Assembly (NCBI GenBank): GCA_934090795.1
Contig: CAKOJQ010000013.1
Location: 1 to 35,769, forward strand
Source: an uncultured Bacilli bacterium
GTDB lineage: Bacteria > Bacillota_I > Bacilli_A > RF39 > UBA660
DNA: 35,769 bases
Direction: 5' to 3'
The position numbers and the translations under genes are program-made. Of this stretch, positions 25,879 to 34,230 are shown in pieces. Positions within the stretch are counted from its first letter, which is position 1. Each line of letters opens with the position of its first letter. Below the pieces are notes generated by a model. That model was not told the DNA's origin, did not search any database, and saw nothing but the letters and a program-made list of their open reading frames with translations.

Positions 25879-27099
25879 ATGAATATGTTAGATATTATAA
25901 CTAAAAAGAAAAATAAAGAAATTTTAACTCATGAAGAACTAAGTTATGCTTTTAATGGTTATTTAAATAAAGAAATACCAGATTATCAAATGACTTCATT
26001 ATTAATGGCTATTGTTATTAATGGACTTACTTTTGAAGAAACCTTTGATTTAACTAAAATATTTATTGATAGCGGGGAAACTTTTAAGTTTGATAAAAAA
26101 GTTTGTGATAAGCATTCAACTGGAGGTATAGGTGATACCGTAACATTAGTTGCTATTCCCATACTTGGTGCATTAAATATTCCGGTAGTTAAAATGAGTG
26201 GTAGAGGTCTTGGAATAACTGGTGGTACAATAGATAAATTAGAATCTATTCCAGGATTTAATGTTAATTTAACTAAAGAAGATTATTATAATAATTTGGA
26301 TAAAATAGGTATTGTTGTTGGTGCTCAAACTAATGATTTAGTACCACTTGATAAAGTTATTTATGCTTTACGTGATGTATCTGGAACAACTGAAAGTATT
26401 CCTCTTATTGCTTCAAGTATTATGAGTAAGAAAATTGCTTGTGGAGCAGATTATATTTTAATTGATGTTAAATGGGGTAGTGGTGCTTTAGTTAAAACTC
26501 AAAAAGATGCTGATGTATTATCAAATTATTTAATAGAGATTGGTAAGAGATTTAATAGAAATGTTAAAACAATTATTTCAGATATGAATGAGCCATTATC
26601 AAATTGCATAGGTAATGCGTTAGAAGTAGAAGAAGCTATAAATGTTTTAAAAGGAGAAAAAAATAAATTAAGAGAAACATCTTTAGAAGTAGCCGGAAAT
26701 TTAGCAAGTATGTATTTAAATATTCCTTATGATGAAGCATATAAAATGACAAGTGAAGTGTTAGATAATAATAAAGCTTATGAAATGTTTAAAAAATGGA
26801 TATCTAATCAGGGAGGAGATTTATCTAAGTTAAAGATTAGTGATAAAGTTATTTTAATTAAATCTAATCAAGATGGAATAATTAGTCATATTAATGCTTT
26901 AAAAGTTGGAGAGTTATCAGTTAAATTAGGAGCTGGTAGAATAACTAAAGATTCTAAAATTGATTATAGTGTTGGTATTAAATTATTAAAACAGTCAGGT
27001 GATTTAGTTAAAAAAGATGATATAATTGCTAAGTTATATGTTAATGATCTAAATATTAAATTAACTAAAGATGATATAAATTTTTATAGTGTAAAATAG
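25879..27099 (+). CDS. pdp: Pyrimidine-nucleoside (thymidine) phosphorylase
   Basis: Nucleoside salvage enzyme that splits thymidine, uridine or deoxyuridine with phosphate. The 406-residue protein is slightly shorter than the usual 430. Key segments: DYQMTSLLMAIVINGL, the phosphate-binding KHSTGGIGDTVTL, GRGLGITGGTIDKLESIPGF, IYALRDVSGTTESIPL (the conserved Arg-Ser substrate region), and the C-terminal glycine-rich LGAGR segment. The start is ATG 25879, 8 or more bases after GAGAG; an in-frame GTG at 25870 overlaps that site. The pyrimidine-nucleoside versus thymidine-only choice cannot be settled from sequence. Confidence 0.94.
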   Translation: MNMLDIITKKKNKEILTHEELSYAFNGYLNKEIPDYQMTSLLMAIVINGLTFEETFDLTKIFIDSGETFKFDKKVCDKHSTGGIGDTVTLVAIPILGALNIPVVKMSGRGLGITGGTIDKLESIPGFNVNLTKEDYYNNLDKIGIVVGAQTNDLVPLDKVIYALRDVSGTTESIPLIASSIMSKKIACGADYILIDVKWGSGALVKTQKDADVLSNYLIEIGKRFNRNVKTIISDMNEPLSNCIGNALEVEEAINVLKGEKNKLRETSLEVAGNLASMYLNIPYDEAYKMTSEVLDNNKAYEMFKKWISNQGGDLSKLKISDKVILIKSNQDGIISHINALKVGELSVKLGAGRITKDSKIDYSVGIKLLKQSGDLVKKDDIIAKLYVNDLNIKLTKDDINFYSVK

Positions 27100-27120
27100 G
27101 AGATAAGTCCTATTTTTATT
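27093..27120 (+). terminator. Rho-independent terminator of pdp
   Basis: AAAATAGGA (27093-27101) pairs with TCCTATTTT (27108-27116), followed by TATTTT. The stem overlaps the stop codon. Confidence 0.7.
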
Positions 27121-27180
27121 TTGATGAAATATAGTTTTAAATAAGCACTAATTTAAATTTAAAAAATCACTTAAAAACTA

Positions 27181-27208
27181 TTTACGAAAAAAAATATTAT
27201 GCTATAAT
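27181..27208 (+). promoter_or_regulatory. lon promoter
   Basis: TTTACG (27181-27186), a 16-base spacer, and TATAAT (27203-27208). AGGAGGTG (27222-27229) is a strong ribosome site for the GTG start at 27235. Confidence 0.6.
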
Positions 27209-27234
27209 AAATTACATATTCAGGAGGTGCAAAA

Positions 27235-29481
27235 GTGGATAAAAACTTACCAATATTGTTACTTAAGAAGTTATCTATTTTACCAACTGCCGAAGTACGT
27301 TTAGAACTAAATAATGAGTTATCACAAAAAATTATAGAAGTTGCTCAAAATAAATATGATAAAAAAGTAGTTGTTATTTTACCTAATGAGACTAAAGAAG
27401 AATCACTTGGAGTATCGGATTTACCAAATGTTGGAGTTCTTTGTTTAGTTAAATCTTGTGTCGTGTTACCTAATAAAAATTATAGAGTTGTATTAAAAGG
27501 CTTAAATAGAGTTAAAATAAATGAATATTCTAATTATCGATATAATAAATCTATATTAATAGGTAATGTTAAAATGATTTATATTGATAATGGAGAATCT
27601 GTAGAAAGTATTGCTTTAAAGAAAAAATTAATTAGTTTATTAAAACAATATATTACATCATCTACTGAAGTATCTAATAGTATATTATCTAAAATAAATG
27701 ATAAACTGTCGTTAGATGAACTAACGGATATAATAGTTAATTTTTTGAAATTTCCAATAGATAAAAAAATTGCTTATATGAATGAATTTAATGAAGTAGA
27801 AAGAGCTAAAATGCTTGTTAAAGATATAAGTGTAGAATTAGAAATACTTTCATTAGATCATAAAATTGATAATGAAATAAGAAGTGGATTAGAAAAAGAG
27901 CAGAAAGAATTTATTATTAAAAATAAAATAGATAAATTAAATGAAGAATTAGGGGTTAAAAATAGTAAAGATAGTGAAATAAGTGAATACTTAGATAAAA
28001 TTAATTCATTAAATGTTAGTGATGATATTAGAAATAAATTATTAAGTGAATTAAAAAAGTATGAATATACTCCTGTTAATAATCCGGAAATAAGTGTTAT
28101 AAGATCATATATAGATACTTTAATTAATTTACCATTTAATAAGACTAGTGAAGAAGAAACTAATTTAAAGAAAATAAGTGAATATTTAGACAATACGCAT
28201 TATAAAATGGAAGGTATTAAAACTAGAATTAAAGAATATGCTTATTTTAAGAGTAAGAATCCTAATTTGGAAAATCCAATAATATGTTTAGTTGGATCAC
28301 CGGGGGTTGGTAAGAGTACAATTGCATCATCAATTGCTGGAGCATTAAAAAGAAAATTTTATAAAATAAGTGTTGGAGGAATGAATGATTCATCTGAACT
28401 TATTGGACATAGAAGAACATATTTAGGTGCATCTCCTGGTAAAATAATGGAGGCTATAATTAAGTGTAATACGAATAATCCGGTTATTTTAATAGATGAA
28501 GTAGATAAAATAGTTAAAGATTATAAAGGAGATCCTTCTAGTACTTTACTAGATATATTAGATAATAATTTAAATAAATCATTTACGGATAATTATATCG
28601 AAGAACCTTTTGATTTATCTAATGTATTATTTATATTAACTGCTAATGATGTAAATAATATTAATCCTGTATTAAAAGATAGATTAGAAATAATATATAT
28701 TGATAATTATACGCCTTTTGATAAACAAAATATTGCTATAAATTATTTGATTCCTAAGATATGTTGTAAGTATAACATTAAGAAGATAAATATAACTAAA
28801 GAAGAAATATTAGAACTAATTAATAGTTATATATGTGATCCTGGTATTAGAGAATTAGAAAGATTATTAGATAAAATAATAAGATATATGTTAATTAATG
28901 GAATAAAGAAAGAACCTAATTTTAATGAAATATTAGGGAGAACTATTAATAATTTGTTTGATAATGAGTTGCATGTTGGTGAGGCAAACATCATTGGAGT
29001 TAGTGGTTATGGAGGTGCATGTGTTAAAGTATCTTCAATAATTAATGATAAAATGGTTGTTACTGGTAATATAGGAAAAAATTTAAATAATTCTGTTTTA
29101 ATGGTTATTAGTTATTTAAAGAATAATAAATATTTAACATCAGAAGATAATATTCATTTAAATTTTAATGTTAATAAATATGAATTAGATGGATTTTCTG
29201 GGGGACTTGGAATTGCTGCTTCAATAATGAGTACAATATCTAATAAAAAAATAGATAATAATATCTGTTTTATAGGCGTTCTAGATTTATATGGTCAAAT
29301 TTTAAGAGTAAATAGATTAAAAGATAAAATAATTACAGCATATAATAACAAATTAGATATAATTTATTTGCCTTTACAAAATAAGGTAGATGAAGATTTA
29401 ATTCCTATTGAGATACTTGAAAATGTAAAATTAAGATATATTAGTAATTTTAATGAAGTATATAATGAATTATTTAAATAA
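27235..29481 (+). CDS. lon: ATP-dependent Lon protease, divergent active site
   Basis: 748-residue LonA-type protease: N-terminal substrate-recognition domain (about 1-195), coiled-coil linker (about 200-280), AAA+ module with Walker A GSPGVGKST (about 354-362) and Walker B PVILIDEVDKI, and a C-terminal protease domain (about 570-748). The catalytic serine segment, usually DGPSAG, reads DGFSGG (Ser about 656), and the catalytic-Lys segment is LKDKIITA (about 698-705). The Ser-Lys dyad is thus present, but the flanking residues and the HVHVPEGATPKDG-type strand before them differ. GTG start after AGGAGGTG. It probably degrades damaged and regulatory proteins. No second Lon is in the window. 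Confidence 0.93.
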   Translation: MDKNLPILLLKKLSILPTAEVRLELNNELSQKIIEVAQNKYDKKVVVILPNETKEESLGVSDLPNVGVLCLVKSCVVLPNKNYRVVLKGLNRVKINEYSNYRYNKSILIGNVKMIYIDNGESVESIALKKKLISLLKQYITSSTEVSNSILSKINDKLSLDELTDIIVNFLKFPIDKKIAYMNEFNEVERAKMLVKDISVELEILSLDHKIDNEIRSGLEKEQKEFIIKNKIDKLNEELGVKNSKDSEISEYLDKINSLNVSDDIRNKLLSELKKYEYTPVNNPEISVIRSYIDTLINLPFNKTSEEETNLKKISEYLDNTHYKMEGIKTRIKEYAYFKSKNPNLENPIICLVGSPGVGKSTIASSIAGALKRKFYKISVGGMNDSSELIGHRRTYLGASPGKIMEAIIKCNTNNPVILIDEVDKIVKDYKGDPSSTLLDILDNNLNKSFTDNYIEEPFDLSNVLFILTANDVNNINPVLKDRLEIIYIDNYTPFDKQNIAINYLIPKICCKYNIKKINITKEEILELINSYICDPGIRELERLLDKIIRYMLINGIKKEPNFNEILGRTINNLFDNELHVGEANIIGVSGYGGACVKVSSIINDKMVVTGNIGKNLNNSVLMVISYLKNNKYLTSEDNIHLNFNVNKYELDGFSGGLGIAASIMSTISNKKIDNNICFIGVLDLYGQILRVNRLKDKIITAYNNKLDIIYLPLQNKVDEDLIPIEILENVKLRYISNFNEVYNELFK

Positions 29482-29523
29482 AAATATGTTAAATAAAAAC
29501 TGTATAAACGAATGTTTGTATGC

Positions 29524-29551
29524 TTGACGGGGGGGCGTTTAGAGGTATAAT
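29524..29551 (+). promoter_or_regulatory. G-tract promoter of surface gene A (candidate phase-variable promoter)
   Basis: TTGACG (29524-29529) overlaps a run of seven G (29529-29535); a 16-base spacer leads to TATAAT (29546-29551). The G tract lies between the -35 and -10 boxes, so gain or loss of a G would change spacer length. Confidence 0.7.
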
Positions 29552-29576
29552 TTCACCATAAGGATATGGTGAAATT
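29549..29576 (+). promoter_or_regulatory. Perfect 12-base dyad over the -10/start region (candidate operator)
   Basis: AATTTCACCATA (29549-29560), AGGA, TATGGTGAAATT (29565-29576) form a perfect inverted repeat that overlaps the -10 box and the predicted transcription start. Because the start falls inside it, the transcript would carry only part of the stem. This favours a protein-binding operator over an RNA terminator, despite the following seven T. Confidence 0.5.
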
Positions 29577-29581
29577 TTTTT

Positions 29582-31135
29582 ATGGCGAAAAATAATCAAA
29601 GAGTATGGACAATTGTAACAATAATAACGGTAATATTATTAATAATAATATTTTCTGGAGTAACTTATGCCTACTTTAGTGCATTTAATAATCAAGGATC
29701 AACAGAAAGCATAAGTATGACAAGTGGAAAAATGACAATAACGTACACAGATGGTAAAAGTAGTTTATTAATATCAAAAGAGATTCATCCAAGTGATAGA
29801 ATAATAATAGATAAAACGTTTACACTTACAGGAACGAATACGACAAGTGGATTACCAATGCCATATAAGATAGGAATAAAATTTAAAAACGAATTCAGTT
29901 ATAATCAATTGTATTATTATATAAAAAGAGTAAGTGAAAATGAAAATATAACAGCAAAATTAATAGGAGATGCGAATCAGACTATACCGGGGCATGAAAC
30001 AGAAACAGGATATACAAAGGGAACATTCATAAAAAATAGTGATGAGACATATCTTGAATTAGCAAATGGAGAATTTAAAGCAAACACAAATAATCAAACA
30101 ATAACATTTAATTTAAAGATACAATTTCCAGACAATAATGAAAATCAAGATAGTGAAAAAGGCAAAAGTTTTACAGGATATATAGTAGTAAATAATGAAG
30201 AAGAAACAGCAGTAGATTATATAGTAAATTTATATAATGAAGATAAAGAAAATAATGGTTTAATGATGGATGATACAGAAGACTATAATATAAGATATAG
30301 TGGATCAAATCCAAATAATTATGTTGAGTTCGGAAATGATGGCGAATTGTGGAGAATAATCGGCTTATTTGATATTAAAGATGATGCAAATGGAGAATAT
30401 CAAAAGAAGATAAAATTAATACGCAATAACTCATTAGGTTCATATGTTTATGATTCAAGTGATGCAAGTATTAATAATGGATTTGGAACATCAGATTGGA
30501 CAACTTCAAAATTAAAAGATGAACTAAATGGTGACTATTTAGACACAACACTAACATCTTCTAAATATTGGTATAATGGAAAAAATAATCAAAAACAATC
30601 TATATTTAGATATGAAGATGTAATTAAATCAAAATATCAACAAATGATAAGCACAAGTTTGTGGAATATAGGTGCATCTAAGTATAGCGGACAATATCCA
30701 TATAATTTATTTACTAAAGTAGAATATGAAAATGAAAGAGGAAATTTGCCATATCAAAATGGTAAAGCAACTACCTGGGTAGGAAAAATAGCACTTATGT
30801 ATCCATCTGATTATGGATATGCATCAACTGATAAAGATTGCCGTTATGATTTGAGGTCGGGTATAGTATATGATGGTTCATCTAAACTTGATTATTCAAA
30901 TACTAAATGTAAAAATAATAACTGGCTTTCGGATAATGGCAGTTTGTGGTATACTACATTAACAGCAGTATTTGCTGATCCGCTATCTGTTTTTATAACT
31001 TATGGTGATAATGGTGTTATAACAGTGGATAGTATCCAATATCCTAAAGCAACAAAACCTACATTATATCTTTCACCTAATGTAAAGATAATTTCAGGAA
31101 CTGGTACAAGTACAGACCCATATATTTTAGGATAA
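29582..31135 (+). CDS. Anchored surface protein A: SipW/TasA-type N-terminal module plus DUF6273/FGE-like C-terminal domain
   Basis: 517 residues. An N-terminal hydrophobic helix (about 8-30) ends in VTYAYFSAFNN, resembling the signal region of SipW-dependent TasA/camelysin-type proteins. The first 210 residues form a beta-rich module shared with the gene at 31.3 kb and the pseudogene at 22.2 kb (GKMTITYTDG, DKTFTLTGTNTTSGL, TFNLKIQFPDN, GYIVVNNEE). Residues 215-517 are a different domain: GELWRIIGLFDI, IKLIRNNSLGSYVYDSS, WVGKIALMYPSDYGYAS, and the final KPTLYLSPNVKIISGTGTS. This pattern matches the DUF6273-like surface proteins of gut Firmicutes. GGTGA (29568-29572) is the ribosome site. Probably displayed outside the membrane; function unknown, possibly adhesion. 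Expression is likely controlled by the G-tract promoter. Confidence 0.8.
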   Translation: MAKNNQRVWTIVTIITVILLIIIFSGVTYAYFSAFNNQGSTESISMTSGKMTITYTDGKSSLLISKEIHPSDRIIIDKTFTLTGTNTTSGLPMPYKIGIKFKNEFSYNQLYYYIKRVSENENITAKLIGDANQTIPGHETETGYTKGTFIKNSDETYLELANGEFKANTNNQTITFNLKIQFPDNNENQDSEKGKSFTGYIVVNNEEETAVDYIVNLYNEDKENNGLMMDDTEDYNIRYSGSNPNNYVEFGNDGELWRIIGLFDIKDDANGEYQKKIKLIRNNSLGSYVYDSSDASINNGFGTSDWTTSKLKDELNGDYLDTTLTSSKYWYNGKNNQKQSIFRYEDVIKSKYQQMISTSLWNIGASKYSGQYPYNLFTKVEYENERGNLPYQNGKATTWVGKIALMYPSDYGYASTDKDCRYDLRSGIVYDGSSKLDYSNTKCKNNNWLSDNGSLWYTTLTAVFADPLSVFITYGDNGVITVDSIQYPKATKPTLYLSPNVKIISGTGTSTDPYILG

Positions 31136-31168
31136 AAGTTATGTTATATATTTTGCATAACTTTTTTT
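31135..31168 (+). terminator. Rho-independent terminator of surface gene A
   Basis: AAAGTTATG (31135-31143) pairs perfectly with CATAACTTT (31156-31164), followed by T. Confidence 0.8.
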
Positions 31169-31207
31169 AAATTATATACAATTTATAAAATGTCAAGCAA
31201 ATGTCAA

Positions 31208-31236
31208 TTGACTGGGGGGGTGTTTAGTGATATTCT
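31208..31236 (+). promoter_or_regulatory. G-tract promoter of surface gene B (candidate phase-variable promoter)
   Basis: TTGACT (31208-31213), seven G (31214-31220), a 17-base total spacer, and TATTCT (31231-31236). A dyad TAGTGATA-TTC-TATCACTA (31225-31243) overlaps the -10 box. The arrangement matches that of surface gene A. Confidence 0.7.
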
Positions 31237-31260
31237 ATCACTAGAATATGGTGATTGATT

Positions 31261-32733
31261 ATGAATAATGCAGATAAAGAACAAAAAATATGGATAATGG
31301 TAACTATAGCAACAGTTACTATTTTAATATTTATATTTGCAGGAATAACCTATGCATTCTTTACTTCAAACAATAATACAGGTAGTACAGCTGAAATAAC
31401 TAGTACTAGTGGTAAGATGATTATTACATATACAGATGGTGGTAATAACTTATTAGTATCAAGTAATATCTTACCAAGTAACAACATAATAGCAGACAAG
31501 ACTTTTACTTTAACTGGAACTAATACAACAAATGGCCTTAATATGAAATATAGTGTTGGTTTATTATATAAATCTACATTTTCATATGGTCAATTAAAAT
31601 ATTATTTAAAAAGGACTACAACAAATGAAAATATAACTAGTAATATAATTGGAGTTTCTAATCAAACAATTGAAGGACACCCTACTGAAACAGGATATAC
31701 ATCAGGAACATTCATTAAAAGTAATAAAGATACTTATGTTGAACTAGTAACTGGAGACTTTTCAAAAACAAGTAATCAAACTATAACTTTTAATCTAAAA
31801 CTTCAATTTCCCGATACAGGCAAAAACCAAGATACTGAAAAGGGTAAAACATTTAATGGTCAAATAGTAGTTAATTATGAAGAAAACTCTAATGCAATAG
31901 TAACCATGTTTGAATATAAAAGTCCAACAGACGATATTACAGAACCATATTATATCTATACAGCAGCTAAAACAGGTACATATAAAGTAGAAACTTGGGG
32001 AGCACAAGGAGGATATGGTAAACCAAATGGTAATCGTGGTGGCTTTGGAGGATATTCAGTAGGAAATATAAAAATAAATTCAGGAGATAAAATATATATC
32101 TATGTTGGTGGCCAAGGTGGAACATCCACAAATATTGCTGCAAAGTACAAAACCTCAGGTGGTTATAATGGTGGCGGTTATGGTATAAGTACTAGTGGCA
32201 AATACGGTTCCGGTGGTGGAGGAGCAACCCATATTGCTTACCAATCTGGATTACTTCAAACCCTAGAAAATAATAAAGATAAGATAATTATTGTATCCGG
32301 TGGAGGAGGCTCAGGATTTAATCATTTTCGAGATGATTTATCAACTATAGGAGGCTCTGCTGGTGGATATACAGGAAGTGGATTAAATCCGGGTACTCAA
32401 AGCTCAGGTGGTGGAAAATTTGGCTTAGGCAGTCCCAATAGCGCTGGATCAGCCGGTGGAGCAGGCTACTATGGTGGTGGAGCATGCGACGATTATGATA
32501 GGTGTGGTGGAGGCTCAAGCTACATAGCATCATCATACCTAATATCAAATACAAGATTTATGTATTGTTACGAATGTGAAGAAAGTACAACCGATACAAC
32601 ATATTCAATTAATACAATAGGAACAAATTCATTAACTGATAAAGTAAATTGTCCAAATGGGTATTCAAATGAGCCTATAGCAAAATGTGCTAAAGAAGGA
32701 AATGGTTTTGCTAAAATAACATTTATTTCATAA
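31261..32733 (+). CDS. Anchored surface protein B: SipW/TasA-type N-terminal module plus glycine-rich domain
   Basis: 490 residues from ATG 31261, preceded by GGTGAT (31250-31255); a TTG at 31255 is in frame but overlaps that site. The N-terminal helix (about 9-30) and beta-rich module (about 30-215) align with protein A and the 22.2 kb pseudogene (GKMIITYTDGGNNLL, DKTFTLTGTNTTNGL, FNLKLQFPDTGKNQDTE). From residue 220 it switches to a glycine-rich domain of the ALK/LTK-ligand-binding-like Gly_rich type: AAKTGTYKVETWGAQGG, IYIYVGGQGG, YNGGGYG, GGGGATHIAYQSGLL, KIIIVSGGGGSGF, GGAGYYGGG, and SSYIASSYLIS. Six Cys occur near the end. Such domains recur in gut Firmicute surface proteins without a known ligand. 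It looks like a cell-surface protein produced from a switchable promoter. Confidence 0.8.
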   Translation: MNNADKEQKIWIMVTIATVTILIFIFAGITYAFFTSNNNTGSTAEITSTSGKMIITYTDGGNNLLVSSNILPSNNIIADKTFTLTGTNTTNGLNMKYSVGLLYKSTFSYGQLKYYLKRTTTNENITSNIIGVSNQTIEGHPTETGYTSGTFIKSNKDTYVELVTGDFSKTSNQTITFNLKLQFPDTGKNQDTEKGKTFNGQIVVNYEENSNAIVTMFEYKSPTDDITEPYYIYTAAKTGTYKVETWGAQGGYGKPNGNRGGFGGYSVGNIKINSGDKIYIYVGGQGGTSTNIAAKYKTSGGYNGGGYGISTSGKYGSGGGGATHIAYQSGLLQTLENNKDKIIIVSGGGGSGFNHFRDDLSTIGGSAGGYTGSGLNPGTQSSGGGKFGLGSPNSAGSAGGAGYYGGGACDDYDRCGGGSSYIASSYLISNTRFMYCYECEESTTDTTYSINTIGTNSLTDKVNCPNGYSNEPIAKCAKEGNGFAKITFIS

Positions 32734-32738
32734 TAAAT

Positions 32739-32767
32739 AAGCATTCATATTAATTGAATGTTTTTTT
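32739..32767 (+). terminator. Rho-independent terminator of surface gene B
   Basis: AAGCATTCA (32739-32747) pairs with TGAATGTTT (32755-32763) with one G-U pair, followed by a T run. Confidence 0.75.
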
Positions 32768-32864
32768 GGTAATTTTTTAATAAAAATAGTATTAAATTTA
32801 AAATTGTGATAAAATTTGTTTATAAGGTTTATTTTAAACTTTAGTTATGGAAGGAGATACAATC

Positions 32865-34154
32865 ATGATTGATATTAAATTAATTAGAGAAAATCGTGAA
32901 TTAGTAAAAGAAAATATAAAAAAGAAATTTCAAGATGAAAAACTTGGATTAGTTGATGAGGTTTTTGAACTTGATAAAGATGTAAGAGAAGCTAAATTAA
33001 AAGGTGATAATTTAAGAAGTGAAAAAAATAACTTATCTAAAAGTATTGGAGCTCTTTTAAAAGATGGAAAAAAAGATGAGGCTGAAGAAGTTAAAAAGAA
33101 AATAGCAGATATGGATGCTCAAATCAAAATATTAGAAATATCTGAAGAAAAGAAAAATAGTCTTATTAGAGAAAAAATGATGATTATTCCTAATATTATT
33201 GATGAATCTGTTCCAATTGGTAAAGATGATAGTGAAAATGTTGAAGTAGAAAGATTTGGTGAACCAGTTGTTCCAAACTATGAAATTCCTTATCATGCTG
33301 ATATTATTAACGCAGTAGGTGGTATGGATAAAGAATCAGCAGGAAGAACCAGTGGCGAAGGTTTTTATTACTTGTTAGGTGATATAGCAAGACTACATGA
33401 AGCAATGATTGCTTATGCTAGAGATTATATGATAAATAAAGGATTTACCTATGCTATTCCTCCTTTTATGATTCATGCTGATGTAGTAACTGGTGTTATG
33501 TCTTTTCCTGAAATGGAGGCTATGATGTATAAAATTGAAGGAGAAGATTTATATTTAATAGGTACTTCTGAACATTCAATGATTGGTAGATTTAAAGGTC
33601 AAATGGTTAAAAAAGAGGAATTACCAATTAGAATGACAAGTTATTCACCTTGTTTTAGAAAAGAAGGTGGATCTCATGGATTAGAAGAAAGAGGTTTATA
33701 CCGAGTTCATCAATTTGAAAAACAAGAAATGATCGTATTATGTGAACCAGAAAAATCTATGGAAGAATATAATAAAATGTGGAAATATACTGTTGAAGTA
33801 TTTAGAAATATGGATGTTCCAGTAAGACAACTTGAATGTTGCTCTGGAGATTTAGCTGATTTAAAAGTTAAATCATGTGATATTGAAGCCTGGAGTCCTA
33901 GACAAAAGAAATATTTTGAAGTAGGATCTTGTTCTAATTTGGGTGATGCACAAGCAAGAAGATTAGGTATTCGTGTTAAGGGAGATAATGGTAATTATTA
34001 TTTACACACTCTTAATAATACTGTTTTAGCAACACCTCGTGGATTAATCGCTGTAGTTGAAAATAATTATAATGAAGATGGAAGTATCAATGTTCCAAAG
34101 GTATTACAACCGTATATGGGTGGATTAGAAAAAATTGTACCTAAAAATAAATAA
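32865..34154 (+). CDS. serS: Seryl-tRNA synthetase with archaeal-like motifs
   Basis: Class II synthetase that charges tRNA-Ser; 429 residues. N-terminal coiled-coil arm (about 25-105) and class II core. Motif 2 reads SYSPCFRKEGGSHGLEERGL followed by RVHQFEKQEM; the serine-site segment is TSEHSMIGRF; motif 3 is NTVLATPRGLIAVVENN. These resemble archaeal/eukaryotic SerRS wording (SEH, VHQFEK, TLNxTxLAT, and CSGDLADL with DIEAWSPRQ) more than the bacterial form (SEVPLTN, GLIRQHQF, GSGLAVGR). The start is ATG 32865, eight bases after AAGGAG; an in-frame ATG at 32847 overlaps that site. No T-box leader could be recognised in the 130 bases upstream. Confidence 0.93.
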   Translation: MIDIKLIRENRELVKENIKKKFQDEKLGLVDEVFELDKDVREAKLKGDNLRSEKNNLSKSIGALLKDGKKDEAEEVKKKIADMDAQIKILEISEEKKNSLIREKMMIIPNIIDESVPIGKDDSENVEVERFGEPVVPNYEIPYHADIINAVGGMDKESAGRTSGEGFYYLLGDIARLHEAMIAYARDYMINKGFTYAIPPFMIHADVVTGVMSFPEMEAMMYKIEGEDLYLIGTSEHSMIGRFKGQMVKKEELPIRMTSYSPCFRKEGGSHGLEERGLYRVHQFEKQEMIVLCEPEKSMEEYNKMWKYTVEVFRNMDVPVRQLECCSGDLADLKVKSCDIEAWSPRQKKYFEVGSCSNLGDAQARRLGIRVKGDNGNYYLHTLNNTVLATPRGLIAVVENNYNEDGSINVPKVLQPYMGGLEKIVPKNK

Positions 34155-34162
34155 AAAAATAT

Positions 34163-34193
34163 GTGGTTATGATATTAATATAGCCACTTTTTT
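34163..34193 (+). terminator. Rho-independent terminator of serS
   Basis: GTGGTTAT (34163-34170) pairs with ATAGCCAC (34180-34187) with one G-U pair, followed by six T. Confidence 0.7.
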
Positions 34194-34230
34194 GTTTTTA
34201 AATAAATTAAAGTTGATGGGGTAGATGAAT

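Noticed and set aside
29549..29581. Hairpin plus T run ahead of surface gene A as a Rho-independent terminator/attenuator
   Set aside because: The predicted transcription start lies within the left arm, so the stem would not form completely in RNA; treated as a DNA dyad instead.
22417..32554. Minus-strand open frames inside the pseudogene, the repeat protein, lon and the glycine-rich gene
   Set aside because: They lie opposite strongly supported or homologous plus-strand sequence, have no ribosome sites and encode low-complexity hydrophobic text.
32768..32864. T-box leader upstream of serS
   Set aside because: No specifier loop, antiterminator or T-box motif could be found in this short AT-rich gap.
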